Of a stretch of DNA of 64,000 nucleotides, positions 1 through 7,637 are shown piece by piece. Made by a program: the position numbers and the translations under genes. The notes under the pieces are model-generated. The model saw only the letters and a program-made list of their open reading frames with translations, ran no database searches and was not told the origin of the DNA. The stretch's first letter is position 1. Every line of letters starts with the position of its first letter. The stretch comes from AP-15 sp036500965 (GTDB lineage Bacteria > Pseudomonadota > Alphaproteobacteria > ATCC43930 > CGMCC-115725), in assembly GCA_036500965.1 (NCBI GenBank), contig DASYBC010000036.1:1-64000 (forward strand), given 5' to 3'.

Positions 1-552
1 CAGCGGCGCCGTTTCGAGCAATTCGAGAGCGAGGTCGTAGAGCGCCGGCGGGTCGCCCTCCTTGAGCTCGAGCTCGATTTCGCTGACTGGCTCGCTGCGC
101 CCGCCCGCGGCCGCGCGGATCGCACCATGGTCGACCGCGGCTTCGATTCGCGTGCCCGCCTTGGGTTCGATCTCGATCGCCACCCGGTCGATCTCGGTGA
201 CGAACAGCGGGTGCAGCGCTTCGGCGATACCATGCGGCAGACGCCCGCCGCTCTCCGCAGCCTGCGGGTCCGGGCGGCTGTCGGCGACGACATCCTCCCA
301 TTCGCCGCGCGCCAGCAGGCTCGCGCCGTCGGCGCCTGCGGTCTTCAGCGTCTGGATGAACCGCCCTTCCCGCTCGCGAACGCGCAGGACCGCCCCGGCG
401 CGCACCAGCGCGCAATCCGGTGTGTCGTAATAGGTCGACACCAGCTTTAGCGACGTCGACGCCGCACCCGGCGCCATTGCGATCAGCGTGCGCGTCAGGA
501 GCGCCAGGTCGTCGGGCTCGGCTGCAAGCTTTAGTTCAACTTCGAGCGACAT
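1..552 (-). CDS. CYTH-domain protein (inorganic triphosphatase-like), C-terminus cut by window edge
   Basis: The reverse strand reads from an ATG into MSLEVELKL, which carries the ExExK signature (EVELK) that opens the CYTH triphosphate-tunnel fold. Further basic and acidic tunnel-like stretches follow (YYDTPD, LRVRERE, FIQTLK, EIDRV, EIEFELK). CYTH proteins of the YgiF type hydrolyse inorganic triphosphate using a divalent metal, and many carry a C-terminal CHAD domain. Only about 184 residues are visible here, so a CHAD domain beyond the edge is possible but unseen. The family call rests on the motif and the order of conserved strands; the exact substrate is inferred. It is divergent from the downstream transporter, with 255 bases between them and no clear promoter. 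Confidence 0.8.
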   Translation of the reverse strand, partial: MSLEVELKLAAEPDDLALLTRTLIAMAPGAASTSLKLVSTYYDTPDCALVRAGAVLRVREREGRFIQTLKTAGADGASLLARGEWEDVVADSRPDPQAAESGGRLPHGIAEALHPLFVTEIDRVAIEIEPKAGTRIEAAVDHGAIRAAAGGRSEPVSEIELELKEGDPPALYDLALELLETAPL

Positions 553-807
553 GCCTGCCTCCTCGATGTCGCGCGGTTTCCCGTGCAAACGCCGGACCGG
601 GCAAAACGACGCCGAGCGGTCGTCGGGCCGCAGGCGCCGGCGATTCAACCTCGGCGCATTCTGCCTCAAAATCGCCCAACCGGGGGATTCTCTGCTAAGC
701 CTGGGGCAGGCCACCGCCGGTCATCATGATCGGGGAGCAAGGGCGATGCCACGGGACGGGGCAAGAGGCGTCGCCGCCACGGGACGGAAACGGGTCGGAG
801 GGCGGGA

Positions 808-2094
808 ATGAACGGCATGGTGCGCTGGCCGCGGCCGCGGCGGGTTTCGCCGGCCGCCTCGACGGGCCATGCCGCCGGCGTTCCCCTTGCCGCGCCGTTT
901 GCCCGCGCCTGGCTGATCGAGGCGCCGGATTTCTGGCGGCTGTGGACGGTCGGCCTGGTAATCTTCGCGGTGCGCTGGCTAGAAATGCTGGCGGTCGCGG
1001 TGTTCGCCTACCAGCACACCCATTCGCCCTTTGTCGTCGCCGCGCTGACGATGCTGCGGATGCTGCCGATGACCTTGTTCGGGGCGGTGATCGGCGCGCT
1101 CGCCGAGCGCTGCGAGCGGCGCACAGCACTGATCCTGGTGGTGCTGTCGATGGGGTTGACCTCGCTGACCCTGGCGCTCTTGGCGTTCGCCGGCAAGCTC
1201 GCCGTCTGGCAGCTCGCGGTCGCCGCCTTCTGCAACGGCATCGGCTGGGCCACCGACAACCCGGTGCGCCGCACGATGATCGGCGACGCGGTCGGGCCGG
1301 AGCGGATGAGTGCCGCGATGTCGATCGATGTCGGCGCCAACAACGCGAGCCAGATCGTCGGCCCCACCTTGGGCGGCGTGCTGTTGGCCTCGGTCGGGCT
1401 CGGCGGCACCTTTTGCGTCAGTGTTCTCTGCTACCTCATAGCCCTCGCCGCGGCATGGCAGGTGCGCCACCGCAACCCGCCCATCCTCGCCGGCGCGCAA
1501 ACCGTGCTGACGCGGATCATCGAGGGACTGGCGCTGGTCCGCCGCGACCCGCGCCTGATCGCGACCCTGACCGTCACCGTGATCTACAACATGTTCGGCT
1601 GGCCCGCCTCCAGCATGGTGCCGGTGATCGGCCATGACCGGCTCAGCCTTGGCGCTGTCGGCATTGGGCTGCTGTCCAGCATGACCGGGGTCGGCGCCTT
1701 TTGCGGCGCGGTCGCGATCGCGCTTCTGGTCCGGCAGCCGCTGTTCTCGCGCGTCTACCTGTGCGGGGTCTTTGCCTATCTCGTGCTGGTGCCGATTTTC
1801 GCGTTGGCGCCCTACCCGCTGTTGTCGGGCTCGGTCCTGCTGCTGACCGGTGTCGCCAATGCCTGCTTCAGCATCATGCAGGCGACGCTCGTCTATCTGT
1901 CGGCGCCGGCCGAGATGCGCAGCCGCGTCTACGGCGTCCTGTCGGTGTGCATCGGCATCGGCATGCTCGGCTTTGTCCAGATTGGCCTCCTTGCCGGATT
2001 GGTCGGGGCGTCCTGGGCCGCCGCCGCGACCGGCGTCGCCGGGCTGGTGGCGATGGCCCTGACCCGGCGCTGGTGGCGACCGCTCGCCGCGTGA
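808..2094 (+). CDS. MFS transporter (exporter-like)
   Basis: A 428-residue protein made largely of alternating hydrophobic segments typical of a 12-helix major facilitator. The loop between helices 2 and 3 carries the MFS-type basic/acidic pattern (GALAERCERRTALI), the expected place for motif A. Overall it resembles the EntS/MFS_3 group of drug or siderophore exporters, acting in the inner membrane by proton antiport; the substrate cannot be read from sequence. The start is supported by a GGAGGGCGGGA ribosome-binding stretch directly before the ATG. It stands alone, with an acyl-CoA-dehydrogenase-like gene about 140 bases downstream in the same direction, which may or may not be cotranscribed. 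Confidence 0.85.
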   Translation: MNGMVRWPRPRRVSPAASTGHAAGVPLAAPFARAWLIEAPDFWRLWTVGLVIFAVRWLEMLAVAVFAYQHTHSPFVVAALTMLRMLPMTLFGAVIGALAERCERRTALILVVLSMGLTSLTLALLAFAGKLAVWQLAVAAFCNGIGWATDNPVRRTMIGDAVGPERMSAAMSIDVGANNASQIVGPTLGGVLLASVGLGGTFCVSVLCYLIALAAAWQVRHRNPPILAGAQTVLTRIIEGLALVRRDPRLIATLTVTVIYNMFGWPASSMVPVIGHDRLSLGAVGIGLLSSMTGVGAFCGAVAIALLVRQPLFSRVYLCGVFAYLVLVPIFALAPYPLLSGSVLLLTGVANACFSIMQATLVYLSAPAEMRSRVYGVLSVCIGIGMLGFVQIGLLAGLVGASWAAAATGVAGLVAMALTRRWWRPLAA

Positions 2095-2232
2095 GCCGAG
2101 ACCGCTTGCCCGCGCGCCGCAAGCAGGGGCGGATTGCGCGGAAATCGTCGCGGCCGACCGCCGGGCGATGCTATCCTGCTCGGGAAAAGCGCCGGGCGGC
2201 AGCCTCGCCACGCCGGTCCCGAGGAGAAGAAA

Positions 2233-3441
2233 ATGGCGTCGATCGACCTCGACCTGGCCCGCCCCGAGACCCGCGGCGCCGACTACATCGAACGCGCACG
2301 CGCGCTGAAGCCGCTGCTCGAAGACGCCGCCGACGAGATCGAGCAGAACCGCCAGTTGCCGCCGCGCGTCGTCGAGGCGCTGATCGAGGGCGGCTTTTTC
2401 AAATTGCTGATCCCGCGCTCGCTGGGCGGCGCCGAGCTGCACCCGCTGACCTACGTCCGGGTGCTGGAGGAGATCGCCAAGGCCGAGCCCAGCGTCGCCT
2501 GGTCCTTGGGGCAGAACTCGGGCTGCTCGATGTCGGCGCCCTATCTCGACCCGGCGGTGGCGCGCGAGATCTTCGGGCCGCGACGCGGCATCCTCGCCTG
2601 GGGGCCGGATTTGCCGGGCGCCGGGCGCGGCGTCGCGGTCGAGGGCGGCATCCGGGTCACCGGACGCTGGGGCTTCGCCACCGGCAGCCGGCACGCGACC
2701 TGGCTCGGCGCGCATGTGCCGATCTTTGAGGAGGACGGCACCCCCCGCATGAACCCGAACGGCCGCCCGTTCGTGCGCACCGTGCTGTTTCCGAAATCGA
2801 GCGCCAAGATCATCGACAACTGGCAGGTCATCGGCTTGCGCGGCACCGGCAGCGACAGCTATGCGGTCGAGGATTTGTTCGTGCCGCAACCGTACACCTG
2901 CGCGCGCGACAACGCCGACGAGCGGCGCGAGCCGGGCCTCCTCTACAAATTCACCAGCGGCATGATTTATGCGATGGGGTTCTCGAACGTGTCGCTCGGC
3001 ATTGCCCGCGGCGCGCTCGAGGCGTTCATCGTCTTGGCCCGCGACAAAATCCCGCGCGGCGCGCGCAACCCCTTGCGCCAGAACAACGTGATCCAGTCGC
3101 AGGTAGCGCAATGCGAGGCGCGGCTGCGCTCGTCGCGCGCGTTTATCCACGCGACCTTAGCCGAGATGTGGGAGGCGGCCGAGCGGACCGGCGATTTTCT
3201 GCCCGAGCAGCATCCGCGGCTGCGGCTTGCCTCGACCTGGGCGATCCAGCAGGCGCGCGATGTGGTCGCCGCAGTCTACAGCGCCGCCGGAGCGACGGCG
3301 ATCTTCAACGAGAACCCCTTCGAGCGCCGGTTGCGCGACATCCATGCCGGGACGCAGCAGGGCCAGGGCCGCCCGGTCCATTTCGAGACCGTCGGCCAGA
3401 TCCTGCTCGGCCTGCCGCCTGAGGGCCGCATGTTCCGGTGA
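2233..3441 (+). CDS. Acyl-CoA dehydrogenase-like flavoprotein (HpaH/type 2 C-terminal domain)
   Basis: About 402 residues with the acyl-CoA dehydrogenase layout: an N-terminal helical domain (PRSLGGAELHPLTYVRVLEEIA), a central beta domain (GRWGFATGSRHATW, then WQVIGLRGTGSDSYAVEDLFVP) and a C-terminal helical bundle. The GTGSDSY segment and the lack of an obvious catalytic-base Glu fit the flavin-dependent monooxygenase/HpaH-like branch (Acyl-CoA_dh_2) rather than a fatty-acid dehydrogenase. Members oxidise or hydroxylate small aromatic or other substrates with a partner flavin reductase, none of which is seen next door. I chose the ATG preceded by GAGGAGAAGAAA; an upstream in-frame start would add 33 residues of low-complexity Arg/Gly sequence without an RBS. 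The specific substrate is unknown. Confidence 0.82.
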   Translation: MASIDLDLARPETRGADYIERARALKPLLEDAADEIEQNRQLPPRVVEALIEGGFFKLLIPRSLGGAELHPLTYVRVLEEIAKAEPSVAWSLGQNSGCSMSAPYLDPAVAREIFGPRRGILAWGPDLPGAGRGVAVEGGIRVTGRWGFATGSRHATWLGAHVPIFEEDGTPRMNPNGRPFVRTVLFPKSSAKIIDNWQVIGLRGTGSDSYAVEDLFVPQPYTCARDNADERREPGLLYKFTSGMIYAMGFSNVSLGIARGALEAFIVLARDKIPRGARNPLRQNNVIQSQVAQCEARLRSSRAFIHATLAEMWEAAERTGDFLPEQHPRLRLASTWAIQQARDVVAAVYSAAGATAIFNENPFERRLRDIHAGTQQGQGRPVHFETVGQILLGLPPEGRMFR

Positions 3442-3473
3442 TTCGGGGCGGCCGCCTCTGTGCCCTCTCGGCA

Positions 3474-4268
3474 TCAGTCGGAGAGCTTTGGCGCTGCGCT
3501 CGCCAAGGGTTTGCGGCCGATGAAGTGAGGGGAGCCGGCGATGATGTAGGCGGTCGGATAGTGGCCGATCACGAAGTCTAGATATTTTATCCAAAACAAG
3601 GTCCATCTGCTGCAATAGACCACAACCGCGTGCAGCGCATTGCTGTTGAACGACAGCAGGATGCCGAGAAATTTGATCAGCAGATCGCAAAACGTCGAGG
3701 CCGGCCCACGCACCGAGCCGCTCGCGATCTTCTCGAAACGCCCGCACAATGCCTCGAGGCCCGGCACGCTGAACCGGTTGTAGTCCTCGGGATCGCGATG
3801 ATATGCGAAAATGAACGGCACATTGACATAGATGATGCCGCCTGGGCGCAGGATGCGAAAGGCCTCCTCGACGACCCGTTGCGGCGACGGCACATGCTGC
3901 AGGACGCTGACGATCATCACGCAATCGGCCGATTGCGACGGAACCTGCGGCATGTCTTGCGCATCGGCGACAATATCGACGCCAGGCCCCGGGCTGACAT
4001 CGATGCAGGTAACCGTGGCGCCCGGCGGCGGGCCCCCGAAATAGCCGGCGCGCGCATTCTTGGAGCCGATGTCATAGATGACGGGGTTGGCCGGCAGCAG
4101 CTCGTATGGAGACGGCCGGACCGTGGCATATTCGAAGTTGGTCGAAGGCGGCTGCGGCAGGCGGTGATAGATCCGGCGCAGCCAGCGCCCGATCGCGGTC
4201 GGCGGCGCAGCTTCGGCGGGATTGCCGGGCGATCGCGATCGCCCTCGCGTTTTCGGTAGCTGTGTCAT
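3474..4268 (-). CDS. Class I SAM-dependent methyltransferase
   Basis: A 264-residue protein starting MTQLPKTRG. It has the Rossmann-type SAM fold: motif I IYDIGSKNARAGYFGG, an acidic residue at the end of strand 2 (VTCIDVSPG), motif II-like ADAQDMPQVPSQSADCVMIVSVLQHV, and motif III RILRPGGIIYVNVPF. This matches the Methyltransf_11 family (UbiE/phosphonate-type layout). The region after about residue 150 contains hydrophobic stretches (FLGILLSF, LHAVVVYCSRWTLFWIKYLDFVIG) that could form a membrane-contacting or substrate-lid segment. An earlier in-frame ATG would add 37 residues but looks like intergenic sequence. It faces the acyl-CoA-dehydrogenase-like gene tail to tail. The substrate cannot be assigned from sequence. 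Confidence 0.78.
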   Translation of the reverse strand: MTQLPKTRGRSRSPGNPAEAAPPTAIGRWLRRIYHRLPQPPSTNFEYATVRPSPYELLPANPVIYDIGSKNARAGYFGGPPPGATVTCIDVSPGPGVDIVADAQDMPQVPSQSADCVMIVSVLQHVPSPQRVVEEAFRILRPGGIIYVNVPFIFAYHRDPEDYNRFSVPGLEALCGRFEKIASGSVRGPASTFCDLLIKFLGILLSFNSNALHAVVVYCSRWTLFWIKYLDFVIGHYPTAYIIAGSPHFIGRKPLASAAPKLSD

Positions 4269-4421
4269 ACATTGCCGCCCTCGCCGGTTTGGCGCGGCAA
4301 CCATAACAGCCGCCGGCCTCGGTAGAAATCCTCCGAGGCTAACGAAGGCTAACCAGGCGAGAACGGGAAGGTGGAGCAATAGCGAGCGGGGTCAACCCGC
4401 GCCGCGTCGAGGGAGGGTGCG

Positions 4422-4763
4422 ATGAAGCATGTCGCCTGTACGGGCGGATTTGTCGCCGCGGCGGTCTGCGCGGCGTTGCTGTCGGCGTGTTCTTCTGTCA
4501 GATCCGATCCTCCGGCCCACATGGCCGCGACGGTGCCGGTGGCGCCCTATCCGCCGCCGCCGATGCGCGCCGAGATACCGCCGCTTGCGCAATCGGCTGA
4601 TGCGCTGTGGCTGGTCGGCCATTGGAGCTGGGACGGCGCAAGATATGCCTGGGCGCCGGGCCATTATGTGCGGCGCCCGAGCCCGACCGCCAATTGGTTG
4701 CCGGGCTATTGGGAGCAGGCATCGGGCGGCTGGATCTGGACCGAGGGCCACTGGCAATCTTGA
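4422..4763 (+). CDS. WxxGxW (YXWQXW)-repeat lipoprotein, short paralogue
   Basis: A 113-residue exported protein. The N-terminus is a lipoprotein signal (MKHVACTGGFVAAAVCAALL then SAC), so Cys23 is the likely lipidated residue and the mature protein would be anchored to a membrane. A short Pro-rich linker follows, then repeated tryptophan-glycine units: LVGHWSWDG, YAWAPGHYV, NWLPGYWEQ, GWIWTEGHW. These are the WxxGxW/YXWQXW repeats known from proteobacterial envelope proteins of uncertain role. The neighbouring downstream gene encodes a longer protein with the same repeat block, so the two look like a tandem duplication. Function beyond envelope localisation is unknown. Confidence 0.8.
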   Translation: MKHVACTGGFVAAAVCAALLSACSSVRSDPPAHMAATVPVAPYPPPPMRAEIPPLAQSADALWLVGHWSWDGARYAWAPGHYVRRPSPTANWLPGYWEQASGGWIWTEGHWQS

Positions 4764-4943
4764 GCGGCCTGACTCGCCGCCGCGATGGGGTAACGCGCCG
4801 GCGCGACAGCGGTGCGCGGCGGAAATCGGCCGAAAACCCTGCGCCGACAACCCCACTGCGGAATGATCGGCGCAGCCGTCGTGTTTCCACCTGCGGGAGC
4901 AGCAAACGGCCAGCCCGTGCTGCACAGAAGCCTGGAGGATCGG

Positions 4944-5621
4944 ATGCCATATCTCGGTCGGGTCGCCGGCATTGCCGCGATCGCGTTGGGCGCCACAGCT
5001 TTGTCCGGCTGTGTTGCTCCGCCGCCACCCCCGTCGGCGGCGGCGGTGACCCCCGGCGAAACACTGCCGCCAGCGCCGCCGCCCGTAGTCGGGATGACGA
5101 CGCCGGATGAGACGCCGGCATACCCGCCGCCGCCGGTAGCGACGGCTACCCCGGGTGAAACGCCGGCGTATCCGGCCCCGCCAATGGCGGCGGCCACCCC
5201 GAACGAGACGCCGGCGTATCCGGCCCCGCCGGCAGCAACGGCCGCGCCGACATACCCGCCGGCGGCCTATCCGCCGAGCGCCAACGCGGCGCCGACGCCG
5301 TTGACCCCCTCCGACTCGAATTACCCGACGCCGCAATACGGCTCCAGCACCGAGCCGGCGATGGCGCCGAGCAGCTCGGGGACGATGAGCACCAACGTGG
5401 CGCCTTATGCTCCGCCGCCGCCGCGCGCCGAAACCCCGCCCCCGCCGCCCTCGCCGCTGGCGATGTGGCAGGCCGGCCATTGGTTCTGGAACGGCTCGCA
5501 GTTCACCTGGACGCCGGGCCACTATGTCGAGCGCCCGTCCCCGACCGCCACCTGGCAGCCGGGCGGCTGGCAGCAGGGGCCGAGCGGCTGGACCTGGGTC
5601 GAAGGCCATTGGGCCAGCTGA
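4944..5621 (+). CDS. WxxGxW-repeat lipoprotein with Pro-rich tandem repeats
   Basis: A 225-residue protein starting MPYLGRVAG behind a GGAGGAT ribosome-binding site; an in-frame upstream start adds 44 residues that do not look coding. The signal sequence ends in a lipobox (TALSGC), giving lipidated Cys near residue 25. Residues about 35-101 are a low-complexity region of roughly 16-residue repeats built on TPxETPAYPxPP, followed by a Ser/Pro/Thr-rich linker. The last 60 residues carry the same Trp/Gly repeats as the upstream gene (WQAGHWFWNG, FTWTPGHYV, TWQPGGWQQ, WTWVEGHW). The Pro-rich segment probably acts as an extended spacer from the membrane; this is inference. Confidence 0.8.
   Translation: MPYLGRVAGIAAIALGATALSGCVAPPPPPSAAAVTPGETLPPAPPPVVGMTTPDETPAYPPPPVATATPGETPAYPAPPMAAATPNETPAYPAPPAATAAPTYPPAAYPPSANAAPTPLTPSDSNYPTPQYGSSTEPAMAPSSSGTMSTNVAPYAPPPPRAETPPPPPSPLAMWQAGHWFWNGSQFTWTPGHYVERPSPTATWQPGGWQQGPSGWTWVEGHWAS
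5049..5246 (+). repeat. Coding tandem repeat (about 48-base unit, TPxETPAYPxPP)
   Basis: Four imperfect copies of a roughly 16-codon unit lie head to tail inside the longer WxxGxW lipoprotein. The last two copies are nearly identical at DNA level across GAGACGCCGGCGTATCCGGC-type cores, so the array may vary in length between strains. Confidence 0.65.
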
Positions 5622-5626
5622 GCCGA

Positions 5627-5641
5627 GGCCGAAACACGGCC
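5627..5641. terminator. Weak bidirectional hairpin between convergent genes
   Basis: GGCCG-AAACA-CGGCC forms a perfect 5-bp stem with a 5-base loop in the 22-base gap between the convergent lipoprotein and Nudix genes. There is no T-run on either side, so it is at best a weak terminator or an mRNA end-stabilising hairpin. Confidence 0.25.
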
Positions 5642-5643
5642 GG

Positions 5644-6114
5644 TTAGCGGTCGCCGGCGAGCGCCAGGTCGATCAGCGGCAGCAGCGCGGGGGCGGTCGG
5701 CAAGCCGCCCTCGACAATCTCGGCGCGGCTAAGCCAGGCGACCTCGTCGGCGTCGTCGCCAGCGATGCCGTCGCCGGCGCGCCAGATGCCGCGGACAGCG
5801 ACAAGAGTGTAGTGATAGCGGACCCGGCCCTGGTCGTCGCGGTCGATCGTATCGATGACGGTCATCGTCGCGGCGGCGTCGGCGACGACCCCGGTTTCCT
5901 CGGCAAGCTCGCGCATCGCCCCCTGTGCGACGGTCTCGCCCAGCTCGAGCACGCCGCCCGGAAACCCCCAGCGGCCGGCCAAAGGCGGGTTGGCCCGGCG
6001 CACGACCAGCGCGCGCTCGCCGCGCAGCACCACCGCTAGCACGCCGACGATCGGACGGTCGGGATAGCGGCGCGCCTTCAAATCAGTAACTGTTTGATCC
6101 GGCGGAGCGATCAT
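5644..6114 (-). CDS. Nudix hydrolase
   Basis: A 156-residue protein containing the full Nudix box, GGVLELGETVAQGAMRELAEETGV, matching G-x5-E-x7-R-E-U-x-E-E-x-G-U. The box forms the metal-binding loop-helix-loop that hydrolyses a nucleoside diphosphate linked to another moiety. The preceding strand-rich region (PIVGVLAVVLRGERALVVRRANPP) and the length fit ADP-ribose pyrophosphatase or MutT-like members, but the substrate cannot be decided. The annotated ATG falls inside one arm of a REP-like palindrome, so the native start may lie a few codons downstream at a non-ATG codon; the conserved fold starts only around residue 20. Confidence 0.85.
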   Translation of the reverse strand: MIAPPDQTVTDLKARRYPDRPIVGVLAVVLRGERALVVRRANPPLAGRWGFPGGVLELGETVAQGAMRELAEETGVVADAAATMTVIDTIDRDDQGRVRYHYTLVAVRGIWRAGDGIAGDDADEVAWLSRAEIVEGGLPTAPALLPLIDLALAGDR

Positions 6115-6176
6115 TGCGAGGAGCTTCGAGTTGGGGAGTCGCCTCGGGGAGAGCTGCTCCCGCGTACTCGCAATGA
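6111..6176. repeat. REP-like palindromic element
   Basis: TCATTGCGAG and CTCGCAATGA are perfect 10-bp inverted arms separated by 46 bases. Short intergenic palindromes with a TCATTGCGAG-type arm are common dispersed repeats in proteobacterial genomes. Only one copy is visible in this window, so its dispersed nature is inferred. Confidence 0.6.
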
Positions 6177-6206
6177 CAAGGAGTTCCCGCCAACAAGGAG
6201 TTCCCG
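6177..6206. repeat. Direct repeat CAAGGAGTTCCCG x2
   Basis: Two identical 13-base copies with 4 bases between them lie directly beside the REP-like palindrome. They may be a duplication made when the element was inserted or amplified. Confidence 0.5.
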
Positions 6207-6216
6207 TCTGATGCGA

Positions 6217-6657
6217 TCATCTTCTCCCTCGGCCTCGCTCGATCTCGTCGAGCAACGGCGCGGGTGGGGCCGGCACGGTGGGTTTCTTCACGCTCAGCCG
6301 CGTGCCATCCGCCTTGTCGATTTGCCGATCGAGCGCAAGTAACCGGTCATCAAACGTGTGGAACTCTTCGACGTTCGCGACGCATGCGGTCGCGAGGTGA
6401 ACCGCATCGGGCGGTTTGAGGCCGGCATGTCCGGCGAGCATTAGCCGCCTCGCGAGATCACCGACTTGCTTATCCAAGTTGACAAGCAGGATGTAGTCGT
6501 TGTCGAAGAAGTCCCGAACCTTCTGATCGTCTATGCCGCTTGTGCGATCTCGCGCCAAGACCTCGACCAGACAGAGTGCTGAAACGACGATTTCAATGAT
6601 GCCCTTTTCGGCGGCCTCGAGCACGCGACGACACATCGCCCCACGATCCTCGACCAC
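6217..6657 (-). CDS. PIN-domain protein (VapC-like), start missing or frameshifted
   Basis: The GTG-initiated frame gives 146 residues containing most of a PIN nuclease: an acidic LCLVEVLARD helix, the PPDAVHLATA helix with its conserved Asp, and FHTFDDRLLAL near the end. The first PIN strand with the first catalytic Asp lies upstream of this GTG in the same frame (GWDSCAWIAYIQQEK), but that stretch has no start codon before an in-frame TAG at 6732-6734. An ATG at 6746-6748 lies one base out of frame. Either a single-base indel has inactivated the gene, a +1 frameshift is used, or a truncated protein lacking one metal ligand is made. PIN toxins cleave RNA with Mg2+. The upstream gene is adjacent and could be its partner, although it does not look like a typical small antitoxin. 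The segment is less GC-rich than its surroundings, a possible sign of transfer. Confidence 0.6.
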   Translation of the reverse strand: MVEDRGAMCRRVLEAAEKGIIEIVVSALCLVEVLARDRTSGIDDQKVRDFFDNDYILLVNLDKQVGDLARRLMLAGHAGLKPPDAVHLATACVANVEEFHTFDDRLLALDRQIDKADGTRLSVKKPTVPAPPAPLLDEIERGRGRR

Positions 6658-6731
6658 CGATTGTCGGCTTGGGTCACGAATCTTCTCTTGCTGGATGTAG
6701 GCGATCCAGGCACAGGAATCCCAACCGGCGG

Positions 6732-7589
6732 CTAGGAGAACTCGCCATTCCGGAGCCGCTCTAAATGTTCTTCCGATTTCAGACCACCGGTAAAGTTTAT
6801 ATCGACTATATCACTAGCTCTTGGTAATTCCTCTTTAGCTCTTAGAAAGTGAACCGCGTCGGCATCGAGCTGCGCGATATCACCGAGCGCTCGATAGTAA
6901 ATTGACCCGAACACGCGGACCCGCCGGTTTTTCCAGACGTCTGATATTTCGTGGCGTTCTACCTCGCTGCGTGCACTGTCGCGAGCCACACATTTGATAA
7001 TCTCGCCGTCTAGCCTGGGCTTAACGTAGAGAAGCGGGCGGCCGTAACCATCGCGCTCGACTCGTTGCAGGGTTCCCTCGATCGAACCGATCTCCCGATA
7101 CGGCTTTTCTTTGGGCTTGCGGACAGAAGTAATGTTCTTAGCGGCAATCCGCGCGTTCGCTGGCGTAATCTCGATTTCCGGCAGATGGTCGCCGAATTCG
7201 ATCTTGGTCAGGTTCAGCCCGTTTGTGACGCGCTCAAAGAGCTTTCCCGCCCTCTCAAGGACGGGTTCTGTGAAGTAGCTTGGCCGCTCGGCCTTCGACC
7301 GGAGCAGGGATAAGCCGGCCGCTACGTGCTCTTTGACCTCCCGCGCCCGGTGCTCGATGTTCATGCCGTGGCGGCGCGGGAATGCCGTCAGTTCGAATGC
7401 GAGCGGGCTGCTTTTGCTCGCACCGGTCACGCGCCACTCGATCTCATGGGCGCTGTTCTCTGCAACTGCTTCTTCGACGCCCCGCAGTATGGAGAACCAA
7501 TCCCCGATTTGCGCGACAAGATCCTCGACCGTAGGGGCGTCGGTCTCCGCGCCGTGTCCGCTGATCGTGAATCGAATGGAAGCGGTCAT
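6732..7589 (-). CDS. Hypothetical 285-aa protein adjacent to PIN gene
   Basis: I do not recognise a named family. The protein is soluble, without signal peptide or membrane segment, and starts MTASIRFTISG. It has two apparent halves: residues 1-150 are helical and acidic, and residues 160-250 are strand-rich and basic (IGSIEGTLQRVERDGYGRPLLYVKPRL, then KNRRVRVFGSIYYRALGDIAQL), which looks like an OB- or SH3-type beta barrel. It ends GLKSEEHLERLRNGEFS. Its stop codon is immediately followed by the PIN reading frame in the same phase, so the two genes form a unit. A role as a regulator or cognate partner of the PIN nuclease is possible but unproven. The stretch 6740-6900 is visibly richer in A and T than neighbouring genes. 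Confidence 0.6.
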   Translation of the reverse strand: MTASIRFTISGHGAETDAPTVEDLVAQIGDWFSILRGVEEAVAENSAHEIEWRVTGASKSSPLAFELTAFPRRHGMNIEHRAREVKEHVAAGLSLLRSKAERPSYFTEPVLERAGKLFERVTNGLNLTKIEFGDHLPEIEITPANARIAAKNITSVRKPKEKPYREIGSIEGTLQRVERDGYGRPLLYVKPRLDGEIIKCVARDSARSEVERHEISDVWKNRRVRVFGSIYYRALGDIAQLDADAVHFLRAKEELPRASDIVDINFTGGLKSEEHLERLRNGEFS

Positions 7590-7637
7590 TGGATTGCACC
7601 AGCCGATACGTCTGCGACTTGTCGCAGCCGGGCTGCC

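Noticed and set aside
979..3150. A 723-codon minus-strand frame
   Set aside because: It is antisense to the MFS and acyl-CoA-dehydrogenase-like genes and is low-complexity His/Arg/Asp-rich, so it is a codon-bias shadow.
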